Below, in pieces: positions 34,913-43,351 of a stretch of 64,000 nt of DNA. Every line of letters starts with the position of its first letter. Position 1 is the first letter of the stretch. The stretch is taken from NCBI GenBank assembly GCA_902363255.1, contig CABIZO010000002.1, positions 186,001 through 250,000 of the forward strand, written 5' to 3'. Under the pieces are notes generated by a model. The model did no database searches. It was not told the DNA's origin and saw only the letters and a list, made by a program, of their open reading frames with translations. Source of the stretch: Peptostreptococcaceae bacterium (lineage in GTDB: Bacteria > Bacillota > Clostridia > Peptostreptococcales > Peptostreptococcaceae). Both the position numbers and the translations under genes were made by a program.

Positions 34913-37135
34913 ATGGATAATCTTAGTCAAGACGTTTTAAGAGAACTTGAGAGTAAGTGTATTCAAGATGAAGATCCATGGTGCAGCGCCATGTGTCCTA
35001 TACATATTGATGCAAGACAGCTTTGTAAATTAGTTTCTCAAGGTAAATTTACAGAAGGTAGAAAGCTTTTTGAAAAGAAACTTATATTTCCAAATATCAT
35101 GAGTAGAATTTGTGAGGAAAAATGCAAGAGCAAATGTAAAAGAAAAGAACTTGGAAATTCAATCAATATGAGAAATATAGAGCTTGCCTGCATGACATAT
35201 GGAAAAGAGGTAAAAGCTAGAGTTTTATTAAAACCAAAGAAAAAAGAAAAGATACTTATTTTAGGGACAAGTTTAAGTGCTTTAAGTGCAGCTTATGAAC
35301 TTAAATCAAAGGGATATTTTGTAGATATTTTTGAAAAAGATAGTTTTTTAGGTAAAAATATATGCAAAACTTATGAGGGTATTTTATCAGATGAAATTAT
35401 TCAAAAGGACTTAAAAAAAGTAATTGATCTAGATGCAAAAGTCTATACCAATAAAGTTATTGAAGATAAAGATTTACAGGATTATAAAGATAAATATGAT
35501 GGTATCATAGTCGATGGAAATATATATGAAAGTAAATTAGATTATGATGAAATGACATTACAACAAGAAGACAAAATATTTTATTTGCCCAAAAGCTCTA
35601 TTGCAATAGATAATATAGAATCTGGAAAAAGAGTATCTACATCTTTAGAAAGGTACTTTCAAAAAAGTAGTATGACTAATGCGAGAGAACATGATGGTTC
35701 TCATGATACAAAGTTATATACTAATTTAGATGGAATTGAAAGTGAAGAAGAGATATTACCTGTAAATGGTTCTAGCTACAGTGAAGAAGAAGCAATAAAA
35801 GAAGCAAGCAGATGTATAGATTGTAATTGTTTAGAATGTATGAAGGGTTGTGAATTTTTAAGATTTTATAAATCTCATCCTAAAAAATTAGCAAGAGAAG
35901 CATATAACAACTTAGCTATTGCTTTAGGTAACCGTACATCAAATAAAATGATAAATTCGTGTAGCTTGTGTGGTCAATGTAAATCTTTATGTCCTAATGG
36001 TTTTGATTTGTCAGAAGTATTTGAGTGGGCTAGAAAGCATATGGTTGAAACAGATAAAATGCCTGCATCTGCTTTTGAATTTGCCATGGATGATTTGGAA
36101 TTTAGTAATAGTAATGAGTTTTTCACTGTAATTGGTGATGAAAACTCTAAATATGTATTTTTCCCAGGATGTCAATTAGGTGCATCAGAACCAGAATTGG
36201 TAAAAGTTATTTACAGCGATTTAAAGGAAAGATTAGATGATAAGGTTGGAATTATGCTTGGATGCTGTGGTGTAATTGGTAAGTGGTCTGGTCATGTGAA
36301 GGAATTTGATGAAGCCATATCTTTAATTAGAAAATCATTGGAATATATGAAAAATCCACATGTTATAACAGCTTGTCCAACTTGTTATTCCATATTTAAT
36401 TCAAGTTTAGAAAATGTAAAAGTTAGCATGATATATGATTTTATTAATAAAGATAAGCTATCTAACAAAGGGAATGGAGAAACTATTGCAATTGATGATC
36501 CATGTACTGCAAGATATGATGAAAAATTACAAAATCAAGTTAGAGAGATGGGAAAACTTTTAGGATACAACATAGAAGAATTAGATTATAACAAAGAAGG
36601 AAGTACATGTTGTGGATATGGAGGACTTACTTGTTTCTCAAATAAAGAATTAAAAGAAGATATAACTAAATCTAGAATAAAAGAGAGTAATTTGAGTTAT
36701 TTAACTTATTGTATAAATTGTAGAGATAGTTATTTATCACAAAATAAAGAATCTAAACATATTTTACAACTAATTTACGATTTTAAAGGAAAAAATAAAA
36801 AACCTAATTTTTCTGAAAGAAGATATAATAGAGCACAATTAAAATTAGATTTAACTCAAGATAAGGAAACTAAAAATAATTATGATATTAATCTAATTAT
36901 GGAAGATGAATTGATAGAAAAATTAGAAGATAGAATGATTTTATATAAAGATATTGAGGATACAATAAAACATGCAGAAGAAAATCAAGCAAAATTCCTT
37001 AATAAGTCAAATAAGCATTATATAGCTTATCATCAAATAAAAAATGTTACATTTTGGGTGGAATATACTATCCAAGAAGATACATACGTAGTTTACAATG
37101 CATATAGTCATAGAATGGTAATAGAGGTGGATTAG
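34913..37135 (+). CDS. GltD-like/HdrB-like dicluster electron-transfer protein
   Basis: A 740-residue multi-domain iron-sulfur protein. Residues 1-100 resemble the GltD-type N-terminal cluster domain (C16, C24, C28, C38, C67, C71, C75). Residues about 113-230 are a short Rossmann-like region whose dinucleotide motif is altered (GTSLSA instead of GxGxxG). A two-[4Fe-4S] ferredoxin region holds CIDCNCLECMKGC (301-313) and CSLCGQCKSLCP (350-361). Then two HdrB-like CCG domains follow (FFPGC 417, LGCCG 449, CPTC, DPCTARY, CCGYGG). The last 120 residues are unknown. A role as an electron acceptor or donor of the aldehyde oxidoreductase is inference. The start is ATG 34913 after GAGGGAGAAG. Confidence 0.8.
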   Translation: MDNLSQDVLRELESKCIQDEDPWCSAMCPIHIDARQLCKLVSQGKFTEGRKLFEKKLIFPNIMSRICEEKCKSKCKRKELGNSINMRNIELACMTYGKEVKARVLLKPKKKEKILILGTSLSALSAAYELKSKGYFVDIFEKDSFLGKNICKTYEGILSDEIIQKDLKKVIDLDAKVYTNKVIEDKDLQDYKDKYDGIIVDGNIYESKLDYDEMTLQQEDKIFYLPKSSIAIDNIESGKRVSTSLERYFQKSSMTNAREHDGSHDTKLYTNLDGIESEEEILPVNGSSYSEEEAIKEASRCIDCNCLECMKGCEFLRFYKSHPKKLAREAYNNLAIALGNRTSNKMINSCSLCGQCKSLCPNGFDLSEVFEWARKHMVETDKMPASAFEFAMDDLEFSNSNEFFTVIGDENSKYVFFPGCQLGASEPELVKVIYSDLKERLDDKVGIMLGCCGVIGKWSGHVKEFDEAISLIRKSLEYMKNPHVITACPTCYSIFNSSLENVKVSMIYDFINKDKLSNKGNGETIAIDDPCTARYDEKLQNQVREMGKLLGYNIEELDYNKEGSTCCGYGGLTCFSNKELKEDITKSRIKESNLSYLTYCINCRDSYLSQNKESKHILQLIYDFKGKNKKPNFSERRYNRAQLKLDLTQDKETKNNYDINLIMEDELIEKLEDRMILYKDIEDTIKHAEENQAKFLNKSNKHYIAYHQIKNVTFWVEYTIQEDTYVVYNAYSHRMVIEVD

Positions 37136-37357
37136 ATGAAAGAAAGTTATGATGATTTTTACGATTATTCAAGTGGAACAATGATTTGCGCCAAATGTAA
37201 TGTACCTCTTGAAAGAGGTAAAGTGACATTAGCATATTTAGGTAGTAGTTTTCCTGTTGAATTACCTAAATGCCCTAAATGTAATAGTGTATTTATAGAT
37301 GAAAGCTTAGTCTATTCTAAAATGTTGAGAGTAGAGAAGTCTTTAGAAGATAAATGA
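37136..37357 (+). CDS. Small zinc-ribbon redox protein (DVU_1557-like)
   Basis: A 73-residue protein with two CxxC pairs, CAKC at about 18-21 and CPKC at about 45-48, separated by about 24 residues, the pattern of a zinc ribbon or rubredoxin-like fold. The start directly abuts the stop of the dicluster gene (TAGATG). A small gene of this type is recalled as the DVU_1557 family next to aldehyde oxidoreductase in Desulfovibrio. Its role is unproven; a metal- or electron-carrying job is plausible. Confidence 0.72.
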   Translation: MKESYDDFYDYSSGTMICAKCNVPLERGKVTLAYLGSSFPVELPKCPKCNSVFIDESLVYSKMLRVEKSLEDK

Positions 37358-37986
37358 TTGATAAAAGAGATGTATTTACTTCAAGTGGCTTAGATTTAGT
37401 TGATGAAATAATAGAACTGTATAAAGGTGATGACAATATAAAAGCGCTAGATGTGGGTTGTGGAAGTGGATATTCAGTAAACTGTTTATGTGAAAAGGGA
37501 TTTGATGCAACAGGAATTGATTACTGTGAAGAAATAATTAATTTAGGAAAAGAAAAATATAAAAATATAGATTTGCAAGTTATGGATGCTAACAATATAG
37601 ATTTTCCTAAAAACTATTTTGATTTAATCATATTTGAATGCAGTTTATCAATCATGAAAAATCCCGAAAGTATATTATCAAATTGCAAAGAACTTTTAAA
37701 ACAAAAAGGCATAATTTTGCTTAGTGATTTTTACTTCAAAAAATCAGATAATCAAGATAATACTTATACTATTGATTATTGGAATACAGTATTTGATGAA
37801 TTGAACCTTAAAATTATTAAATTTGAAGATAAATATAGTGAATGGAGAAACTTTTTAGGAATGGTACTATGGGAGTATGGAGATTTATCTGGATTACTCA
37901 TGGGAAATGAAAATGATCAAATTAACAAAGATATATTAAAAAAAGAAACGGGATATTTTTTTACTATATTAAAAAAAGAGGATTGA
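37354..37986 (+). CDS. SAM-dependent methyltransferase (DVU_1556-like)
   Basis: A 210-residue class I methyltransferase. Motif I is ALDVGCGSGYS at 31-41 and the acidic end of strand 2 is TGIDYCEE; post-motif regions NNIDFP and LIIFECSLS follow. The start overlaps the previous stop by ATGA, indicating coupled translation. The substrate is unknown. Methylation is not a known step of molybdopterin cytosine dinucleotide synthesis or sulfuration, so this enzyme hints at an additional modification made by the island. Confidence 0.8.
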   Translation: MIDKRDVFTSSGLDLVDEIIELYKGDDNIKALDVGCGSGYSVNCLCEKGFDATGIDYCEEIINLGKEKYKNIDLQVMDANNIDFPKNYFDLIIFECSLSIMKNPESILSNCKELLKQKGIILLSDFYFKKSDNQDNTYTIDYWNTVFDELNLKIIKFEDKYSEWRNFLGMVLWEYGDLSGLLMGNENDQINKDILKKETGYFFTILKKED

Positions 37987-37990
37987 TGTT

Positions 37991-38419
37991 ATGAATGAGC
38001 TATATATGGAAATGCTTGAGCTATCATCTAAGGGGTATTATTGTAGTCAGATATTAATGAAAATTATTTTAGATTTGGAAGGAAAAGAAAATCCTGATTT
38101 GATAAGATCTATGGGAGGACTAATAGGAGGACTTAGTTTTAATCAAAGTATATGCGGTGCTCTTACAGGAGGCGTTTGTGTTTTAGGATACTTTGCATCA
38201 AAAGGTGAAGATGATGAAATAGAAGATGAAAACTTAAATGTCATGGTAAAAGAATTAATAGAATGGTTTGAAAGTGAAGGTAGTGATAATAAGGGAATAA
38301 ACTGTGGAGATATACTAGATGGAGATTTTGATAATAAAGCAAGAGTTTGTCCTAATTTAGTGTTAAATACATTTGAAAAAATAGTTGAAATACTTAATAA
38401 ATATGGTTATGAATTGTAA
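37991..38419 (+). CDS. C-GCAxxG-C-C family redox protein (DVU_1555-like)
   Basis: A 142-residue protein of the C_GCAxxG_C_C family: C18, then C55 within ICGALTGG, C63, and two further Cys near 104 and 119. The hydrophobic helix around the GALTGG motif may be membrane- or cofactor-facing. The family often lies beside radical SAM and methyltransferase genes and is thought to be redox active or metal-binding; no biochemical function is settled. GATTGATGTT precedes the ATG with only a weak ribosome site. Confidence 0.78.
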   Translation: MNELYMEMLELSSKGYYCSQILMKIILDLEGKENPDLIRSMGGLIGGLSFNQSICGALTGGVCVLGYFASKGEDDEIEDENLNVMVKELIEWFESEGSDNKGINCGDILDGDFDNKARVCPNLVLNTFEKIVEILNKYGYEL

Positions 38420-38439
38420 TTAAAAAAGGGGAATAGTTC

Positions 38440-39477
38440 ATGAATATATATGAAGAAGGTTTGAGAATTTTAAAGGATAATAAAAATTTTGTTTTAGCTA
38501 GTATAATAAATAGCACTGGTTCTACACCTAGATCAAAGGGAACTCAAATGATAATAAGAGAAGATGGCTCCATATTTGGTACAGTAGGAGGAGGAAAAAT
38601 GGAAGCCTCTTGTATTGAAAATGGAATAAACTCCATTAAAACTAAAAAATCTTTTACTTATGATTTTCATTTAGATAACAAAGATGCATCTGAATCAGAA
38701 ATGGTCTGTGGAGGAAATGGAGAAATTTTAATAAATTATATGGACTATAATGATGAAATTAATTTATCAGTTATGGAAAAAGCAGTTGAGGCAATTAATA
38801 ATCATAAAAAAGGATGGATGGTAACAGTTTTAAAAGAAGGTAAAAAACAGTTATTGTTTCTTGATAATAAAAATAATATGACTGGAGAATATACAGGAAG
38901 TCAATTAATGAAAGATAAATTATCAAATGGAATAGAAAGATTAAGTATTCATTCCGATGCAATTGATGATGAAAGATTTATAGTAGAAAAAGTTCATTCT
39001 ATGGGGAAAGCTTTTATATTTGGTGCTGGGCATGTATCTAAAGAAACGGCAGCAATTTTAGATATTATAGAATTTGAGACAATAGTACTAGACGATAGAA
39101 GTAAATTTGCAAATAAGGAAAGATTTCCAAATTCTCAAATAGTAATACTAGATACTTTAGAAGAAATCGGAGACTTGGGGATAGATGAAGATAGCTATAT
39201 TTTAATCATAACTAGAGGACATTTATATGATTACAATGTACTTAACTGGGCATTAAAAACAAATGCCTATTATATTGGTATGATAGGTAGTAAAACTAAA
39301 ATAAAAATGACTTATGAAAAGCTTAAAAAAGATGGATTTACAGAAGAAGATTTAAATAGAGTACATGCACCGATAGGTATTGAATTAGATGCAAAAACTC
39401 CAGGAGAAATTGCAGTTAGTATTGCAGGTGAACTTATAAATGAAAGAGCTAAAAAAGAAAGAAGCTTAGACATATGA
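38440..39477 (+). CDS. XdhC-family molybdenum cofactor chaperone
   Basis: A 345-residue two-domain protein. The N-terminal XdhC/CoxI domain shows STGSTPRSKGTQM (about 24-36) and GTVGGGKMEASC (about 48-59, with the family Cys). The C-terminal Rossmann domain begins with AFIFGAGHVS (about 190) and ends with the conserved MIGSKTK and the PIGIELDAKTPGEIAVSI segment. XdhC proteins bind molybdenum cofactor, aid its sulfuration by a NifS-type desulfurase and insert it into xanthine-oxidase-family enzymes. The client is very likely the aldehyde oxidoreductase, and the desulfurase is two genes downstream. AAAAAGGGG precedes the ATG. Confidence 0.9.
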   Translation: MNIYEEGLRILKDNKNFVLASIINSTGSTPRSKGTQMIIREDGSIFGTVGGGKMEASCIENGINSIKTKKSFTYDFHLDNKDASESEMVCGGNGEILINYMDYNDEINLSVMEKAVEAINNHKKGWMVTVLKEGKKQLLFLDNKNNMTGEYTGSQLMKDKLSNGIERLSIHSDAIDDERFIVEKVHSMGKAFIFGAGHVSKETAAILDIIEFETIVLDDRSKFANKERFPNSQIVILDTLEEIGDLGIDEDSYILIITRGHLYDYNVLNWALKTNAYYIGMIGSKTKIKMTYEKLKKDGFTEEDLNRVHAPIGIELDAKTPGEIAVSIAGELINERAKKERSLDI

Positions 39478-40619
39478 AAATAAGTGGTTTGATTGTAGCG
39501 GCAGGTTTATCATCTAGAATGAAAGATTTTAAACCTCTTATGGAAATTGAAAATAAACCTCTTATTATAAATACAATTAATAGTTTAAAACAAAGCAAAA
39601 TAGAGGATATAAATATTGTTGTAGGTTACAGAGGCAAAGATATAGAAGATTGTGTTAAAGATGAAAATGTAAATATAATTTACAATCATAACTACAATGA
39701 GAATTTTATGTACGATTCCTTTAAAATTGGCTTAGAAAAAATAAAAGATAATTGTGATGCTATTGTTTTTTTGCCAGGAGATGTGGGATTTGTATCTAAA
39801 TATACTGTAGATTTATTAATTAAAGAAATTAATAAAAAAGAAAATAAGATAGTATATCCAATTTATAAAAATATTGCAGGTCATCCACCTATAATATCGT
39901 CAGATTGTTTTGTTTATTTATTAAATTACAATGGAAGAGAAGGTCTAAAGGGTGGTATGGCCCATTTTGAAAAAAATACAAAGAAAATAGTTACACCAGA
40001 TAAATTTATTTTATGTGACATGGATTATAAAGAAGATTTTTATAAAGTTAAAAATGATTTTGAACATAGGCAAATTTTATCTTATGAAGATTGTTTAGAT
40101 TTATTATCTTATTTTAATGTGCCACAAAATATTATTAATCATGGTGAAAAAGTAAAAGAAATATGTGTGGATTTAAGTAATTCTATCAATAAATATAAAA
40201 ATATTATTAATGTGGATTTAGTTAAATCAGCAGCTATTTTGCATGATATAAAAAGAAAAGAAAAAAGTCATTCGAAAGTAGGGGCTGATTTGTTACAAGA
40301 TTTGGGATATGACAAAATAGCTAATATTGTTAGAAGTCATATGAAGCTTGATGAAAAAATGGAAGATAAAATAAATGAAAATACCATTGTATATTATAGT
40401 GATAAATTAATAGTAGAAGACAAATTTGTAGATATAGATAAAAGATTTGAGCAAAAATTAAATGAGCACAAAAATAATGAAGAGACTCATAAAAACATAA
40501 TGAAAAAGTATAATACAACCCTTAAGATAAAGTCCAATATTATTTCTATAATTGGAAGAAATGAGTATGAAAAATTGGAGAATAAATGGAGGGGTGATAA
40601 TAATGATTTATTTGAATAA
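39474..40619 (+). CDS. MocA-like nucleotidyltransferase fused to an HD domain (DVU_1551-like)
   Basis: A 381-residue fusion. Residues 1-200 are a MobA-like NTP transferase (VAAGLSSRMKDFKPLM at 8-23, FLPGDVGF near 98), the class that makes molybdopterin cytosine dinucleotide from molybdopterin and CTP. Residues about 210-340 are an HD phosphohydrolase domain with H223, H257-D258 and a further His near the following helix. The start overlaps xdhC by ATGA. A hydrolase on the same chain could remove a nucleotide intermediate or control the reaction; this is inference. The first half alone would explain the cofactor needed by Mop-type enzymes. Confidence 0.83.
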   Translation: MKISGLIVAAGLSSRMKDFKPLMEIENKPLIINTINSLKQSKIEDINIVVGYRGKDIEDCVKDENVNIIYNHNYNENFMYDSFKIGLEKIKDNCDAIVFLPGDVGFVSKYTVDLLIKEINKKENKIVYPIYKNIAGHPPIISSDCFVYLLNYNGREGLKGGMAHFEKNTKKIVTPDKFILCDMDYKEDFYKVKNDFEHRQILSYEDCLDLLSYFNVPQNIINHGEKVKEICVDLSNSINKYKNIINVDLVKSAAILHDIKRKEKSHSKVGADLLQDLGYDKIANIVRSHMKLDEKMEDKINENTIVYYSDKLIVEDKFVDIDKRFEQKLNEHKNNEETHKNIMKKYNTTLKIKSNIISIIGRNEYEKLENKWRGDNNDLFE

Positions 40620-41721
40620 TGGAGCTACATCATGGCCAAAGCCAGAGTGTGTTTCAAATGCTGTAAAAAGATCATTAGATGAATTACCATGTAGTGCTCA
40701 CAGGAGTGGATTTGAGGAAGAGGAAAATTATAATTGTAAAGATTTATTAGCTCAGTTATTAAAAATAGATAATCCTAATAATATTGTATATGGTAGTAAT
40801 GCTACTTTTGGACTTAATCTAGCAATTCAAGGTTTTGAGTTCAAAAAGGGAGATAAAGTTCTAACTACTGCAGCAGAACATAATTCAGTGTTAAGACCTT
40901 TATATTACCTTCAAAAGAAAAACATTATTGAATATGAAATAATGGATGTAAATGAAGAAGGAAGAATAGATCCTAATTTGTGGGAAGAAAAAATAAAAGA
41001 AATAAATCCTAGAATGGTCATATTTACTCATGCATCTAATGTTACAGGAGCAGTTAATGATGCAGAAAGACTATCGGCTATTGCAAAAAAATATAAATGT
41101 GTAGTTTTACTAGATGCTTCTCAAAGTTTAGGGCTTATAGATGTATTTCCAGAACAATGGGATATAGATATGGTTGCATTTACTGGCCATAAGTATTTGC
41201 TTGGTCCTCAAGGAACTGGTGGATTATATGTATCTCCTAAGATTAAACTAAACCCTATTTTGCAAGGTGGAACTGGAATATACAGTGATGAAGATATTAT
41301 GCCAGAAGAAATGCCTTTAAGATTAGAAGCTGGAACACCAAATGATAATTCATTTAAAGGGTTAGAGGCAGCGTTAACATGGAGCTTTGTAAATCCTATA
41401 AATAAGGATAAGATTAATTATTTAGTAAATAAAATAAAAAAAGAATTGAAAAAAATGAATATTAATGTAATAGATGTAAGTGGTAAAACTACACCTGCAA
41501 TTTCATTTACAATTGATGGATATAGTGTAAATGAAGTTGGAGAGATACTTCAAATGAGTTTTGATATTATATGTAGAAGTGGGCTTCATTGTGCACCTTT
41601 AATTCATAAATGCCTAGGAACATCACCAAGTGGAACAATTAGAATTAGTTTATCTAGATTTACTACAGAAGAAGAAGTAGATTATTTTATTAATTCCATA
41701 AGGGATATAATAAATGGATAA
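40603..41721 (+). CDS. Cysteine desulfurase (class V aminotransferase, TIGR01977-like)
   Basis: A 372-residue PLP enzyme of the NifS/SufS group, with YLNNGATSWPKP at 3-14, the PLP Lys K197 in FTGHKYLLGPQG and the catalytic Cys C330 in RSGLHCAPL. It moves sulfur (or perhaps selenium) from cysteine (or selenocysteine) to an acceptor. In this setting the probable job is to provide the terminal sulfido ligand of the molybdenum cofactor with XdhC. The true start at ATG 40603 follows GGAGGGG and overlaps the NTP transferase end by 17 bp. An earlier ATG at 40552 lies deep in that gene and is rejected. Confidence 0.88.
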   Translation: MIYLNNGATSWPKPECVSNAVKRSLDELPCSAHRSGFEEEENYNCKDLLAQLLKIDNPNNIVYGSNATFGLNLAIQGFEFKKGDKVLTTAAEHNSVLRPLYYLQKKNIIEYEIMDVNEEGRIDPNLWEEKIKEINPRMVIFTHASNVTGAVNDAERLSAIAKKYKCVVLLDASQSLGLIDVFPEQWDIDMVAFTGHKYLLGPQGTGGLYVSPKIKLNPILQGGTGIYSDEDIMPEEMPLRLEAGTPNDNSFKGLEAALTWSFVNPINKDKINYLVNKIKKELKKMNINVIDVSGKTTPAISFTIDGYSVNEVGEILQMSFDIICRSGLHCAPLIHKCLGTSPSGTIRISLSRFTTEEEVDYFINSIRDIING

Positions 41722-41998
41722 GTTTCAAGTTAAAAAAGTTGAAAATTGCTTTAAAAATAGCCAAACTTATGAGTACAAGTTGAATGTAGAAATGGATGAA
41801 GAATTTCTTGAAAAATTAAGATGCTTGGGTGAAGTTGAAATTAAGAATTTTAGGCGACCAATTTTTATGATTAATTGTGAAAATGAAAACAAAATTAAAG
41901 GAGTAATTAATTCTAAGATTATAAGAGTTAGCTTTCCAGAGTATATATGGGAAAAAAGGAAAGAAGTATTTGAAAAATTTTTAAATGAAGTTTTATAG
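41714..41998 (+). CDS. Uncharacterised 94-residue protein of the island
   Basis: A small soluble protein that starts 8 bp inside the end of the cysteine desulfurase gene (ATGGATAA), so translation is coupled. It has two Cys (12 and about 37) plus one in IMINCENEN, a lysine-rich C-terminal helix, and no signal peptide. I first thought of a DUF3343-like putative selenium or sulfur carrier, but I cannot support that. No family recognised. Its place between the desulfurase and radical SAM genes suggests a sulfur or peptide carrier, which is only inference. Confidence 0.6.
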   Translation: MDKFQVKKVENCFKNSQTYEYKLNVEMDEEFLEKLRCLGEVEIKNFRRPIFMINCENENKIKGVINSKIIRVSFPEYIWEKRKEVFEKFLNEVL

Positions 41999-42023
41999 GT
42001 AGTAATAATTATGGGGGTAAACT

Positions 42024-43349
42024 ATGGGAAAAATATTAGGTCAAGTGGAGAGTTTATGTCCTTATTGTTTAAAAAAAATATTAGGACAAAAAGTAGAATA
42101 TGAAGATGGAGTGTATTTGGAAAAATCTTGTGAAGAACATGGATTTTTTAAAACATTAATCTGGGAAGGGAAAGGTTATGAAGCTTGGGGAGGTGTAGAA
42201 AAGTTTACGACTCCTAGTGTAGTAAGTAGTGAAGTGAATAAGGGGTGTCCATATGATTGTGGTATTTGCAGTGAACATAGACAAGAAACTTGTTGCGTTC
42301 TTCTTGAAATAACAAATAGATGTAATTTAAAATGTCCTATTTGTTTTGCTTCTTCAAATGAAAATATAAAAGAAGATATAAGTATAGAGAGAATTGGTGA
42401 ATACTATGATTATCTAATGAAATGTGGAGGGCCTTATAATATTCAGTTATCAGGTGGAGAACCAACACTTAGAGATGATTTAGATGAGATTATTAAAATA
42501 GGAAAAGAAAAAGGTTTTACATTTTTTCAACTAAATACTAATGGTATTAGAATTGGAAAAGATGAAAATTATATAAAATCCTTAAGTGAAGCTGGATTAA
42601 ATACAGTATTTTTACAATTTGATGGTCTTAGTGATGATGTATATACTAAACTTAGAGGAAAAAAACTACTTAGGGTAAAACTTAGAGCTATAGAAAACTG
42701 TAAAAAGGCAGGAGTAGGGGTAGTTCTTGTTCCTACCATAATGCAAGATGTAAATGTTAATCAAATAGGTAAAATTATTAATTTTGCCATAGATAATATG
42801 CCTGCCGTAAGGGGAGTACATTTTCAACCAGTAAGTTTCTTTGGAAGATATGAGAATAGGGATGAAAATTATAGAATAACAATACCTAAAATGTTAACTG
42901 AAATAGAAAAACAAATGAAAGGTAAGATGAAAATAGAAAACTTTATGGGTGGAGGAGCAGAAAATTCATACTGTTCTTTTCATGGAAACTTCTTAGTAAA
43001 TGAAGATAAAAGTTTAAAACCTTTAGGAAGTAAAGGTAATTGTTGTTGTAAGCCAACTTCTTCAAAACAATCTAGAGAATTTGTGGCAAAACAATGGTCA
43101 GCAGTAAAAAAATCTTCAAATAAAAAAGAAGCTAAAAATAATTTTACAAAATCTTTGGATGATTTCTTAGATAGGTTTGATAATTATAATTTAGCTATAT
43201 CTGCTATGTTATTTCAGGATGTATGGAATGTGGACTTGGATAGATTAAAACAATGTTATATAAACGTAGTTAGCGAAGATATGAAACTTATACCTTTTTG
43301 TGCATATAACTTAACAAATGTAGATAATAAAAGTTTATATAGGAGATAA
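42024..43349 (+). CDS. Radical SAM protein (TrsS-like)
   Basis: A 441-residue radical SAM enzyme. The N-terminus carries a zinc-ribbon-like CPYC...CEEHG region and a second Cys block GCPYDCGICSEHRQETCC. The cluster motif CNLKCPIC is at C100, C104, C107, followed by GGEPTLR and other TIM-barrel landmarks. A late Cys-rich turn (GNCCCKP, about 340) could hold a second cluster. The overall layout resembles the family of archaeal radical SAM proteins around MJ0619 and the family I recall as 'radical SAM (seleno)protein TrsS', which can carry selenocysteine in other genomes; here only Cys codons are seen. The product is unknown. GGGGG lies 6 bp before the ATG. Confidence 0.8.
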   Translation: MGKILGQVESLCPYCLKKILGQKVEYEDGVYLEKSCEEHGFFKTLIWEGKGYEAWGGVEKFTTPSVVSSEVNKGCPYDCGICSEHRQETCCVLLEITNRCNLKCPICFASSNENIKEDISIERIGEYYDYLMKCGGPYNIQLSGGEPTLRDDLDEIIKIGKEKGFTFFQLNTNGIRIGKDENYIKSLSEAGLNTVFLQFDGLSDDVYTKLRGKKLLRVKLRAIENCKKAGVGVVLVPTIMQDVNVNQIGKIINFAIDNMPAVRGVHFQPVSFFGRYENRDENYRITIPKMLTEIEKQMKGKMKIENFMGGGAENSYCSFHGNFLVNEDKSLKPLGSKGNCCCKPTSSKQSREFVAKQWSAVKKSSNKKEAKNNFTKSLDDFLDRFDNYNLAISAMLFQDVWNVDLDRLKQCYINVVSEDMKLIPFCAYNLTNVDNKSLYRR

Positions 43350-43351
43350 GG

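Noticed and set aside
41714..41998. DUF3343 assignment for the 94-residue protein
   Set aside because: Length fits loosely, but I cannot match the family's conserved residues.
42961..43080. Selenocysteine (in-frame UGA) in the radical SAM gene
   Set aside because: The Cys-rich turn is encoded by TGT codons and the frame has no internal stop; no SECIS-like element was sought further.
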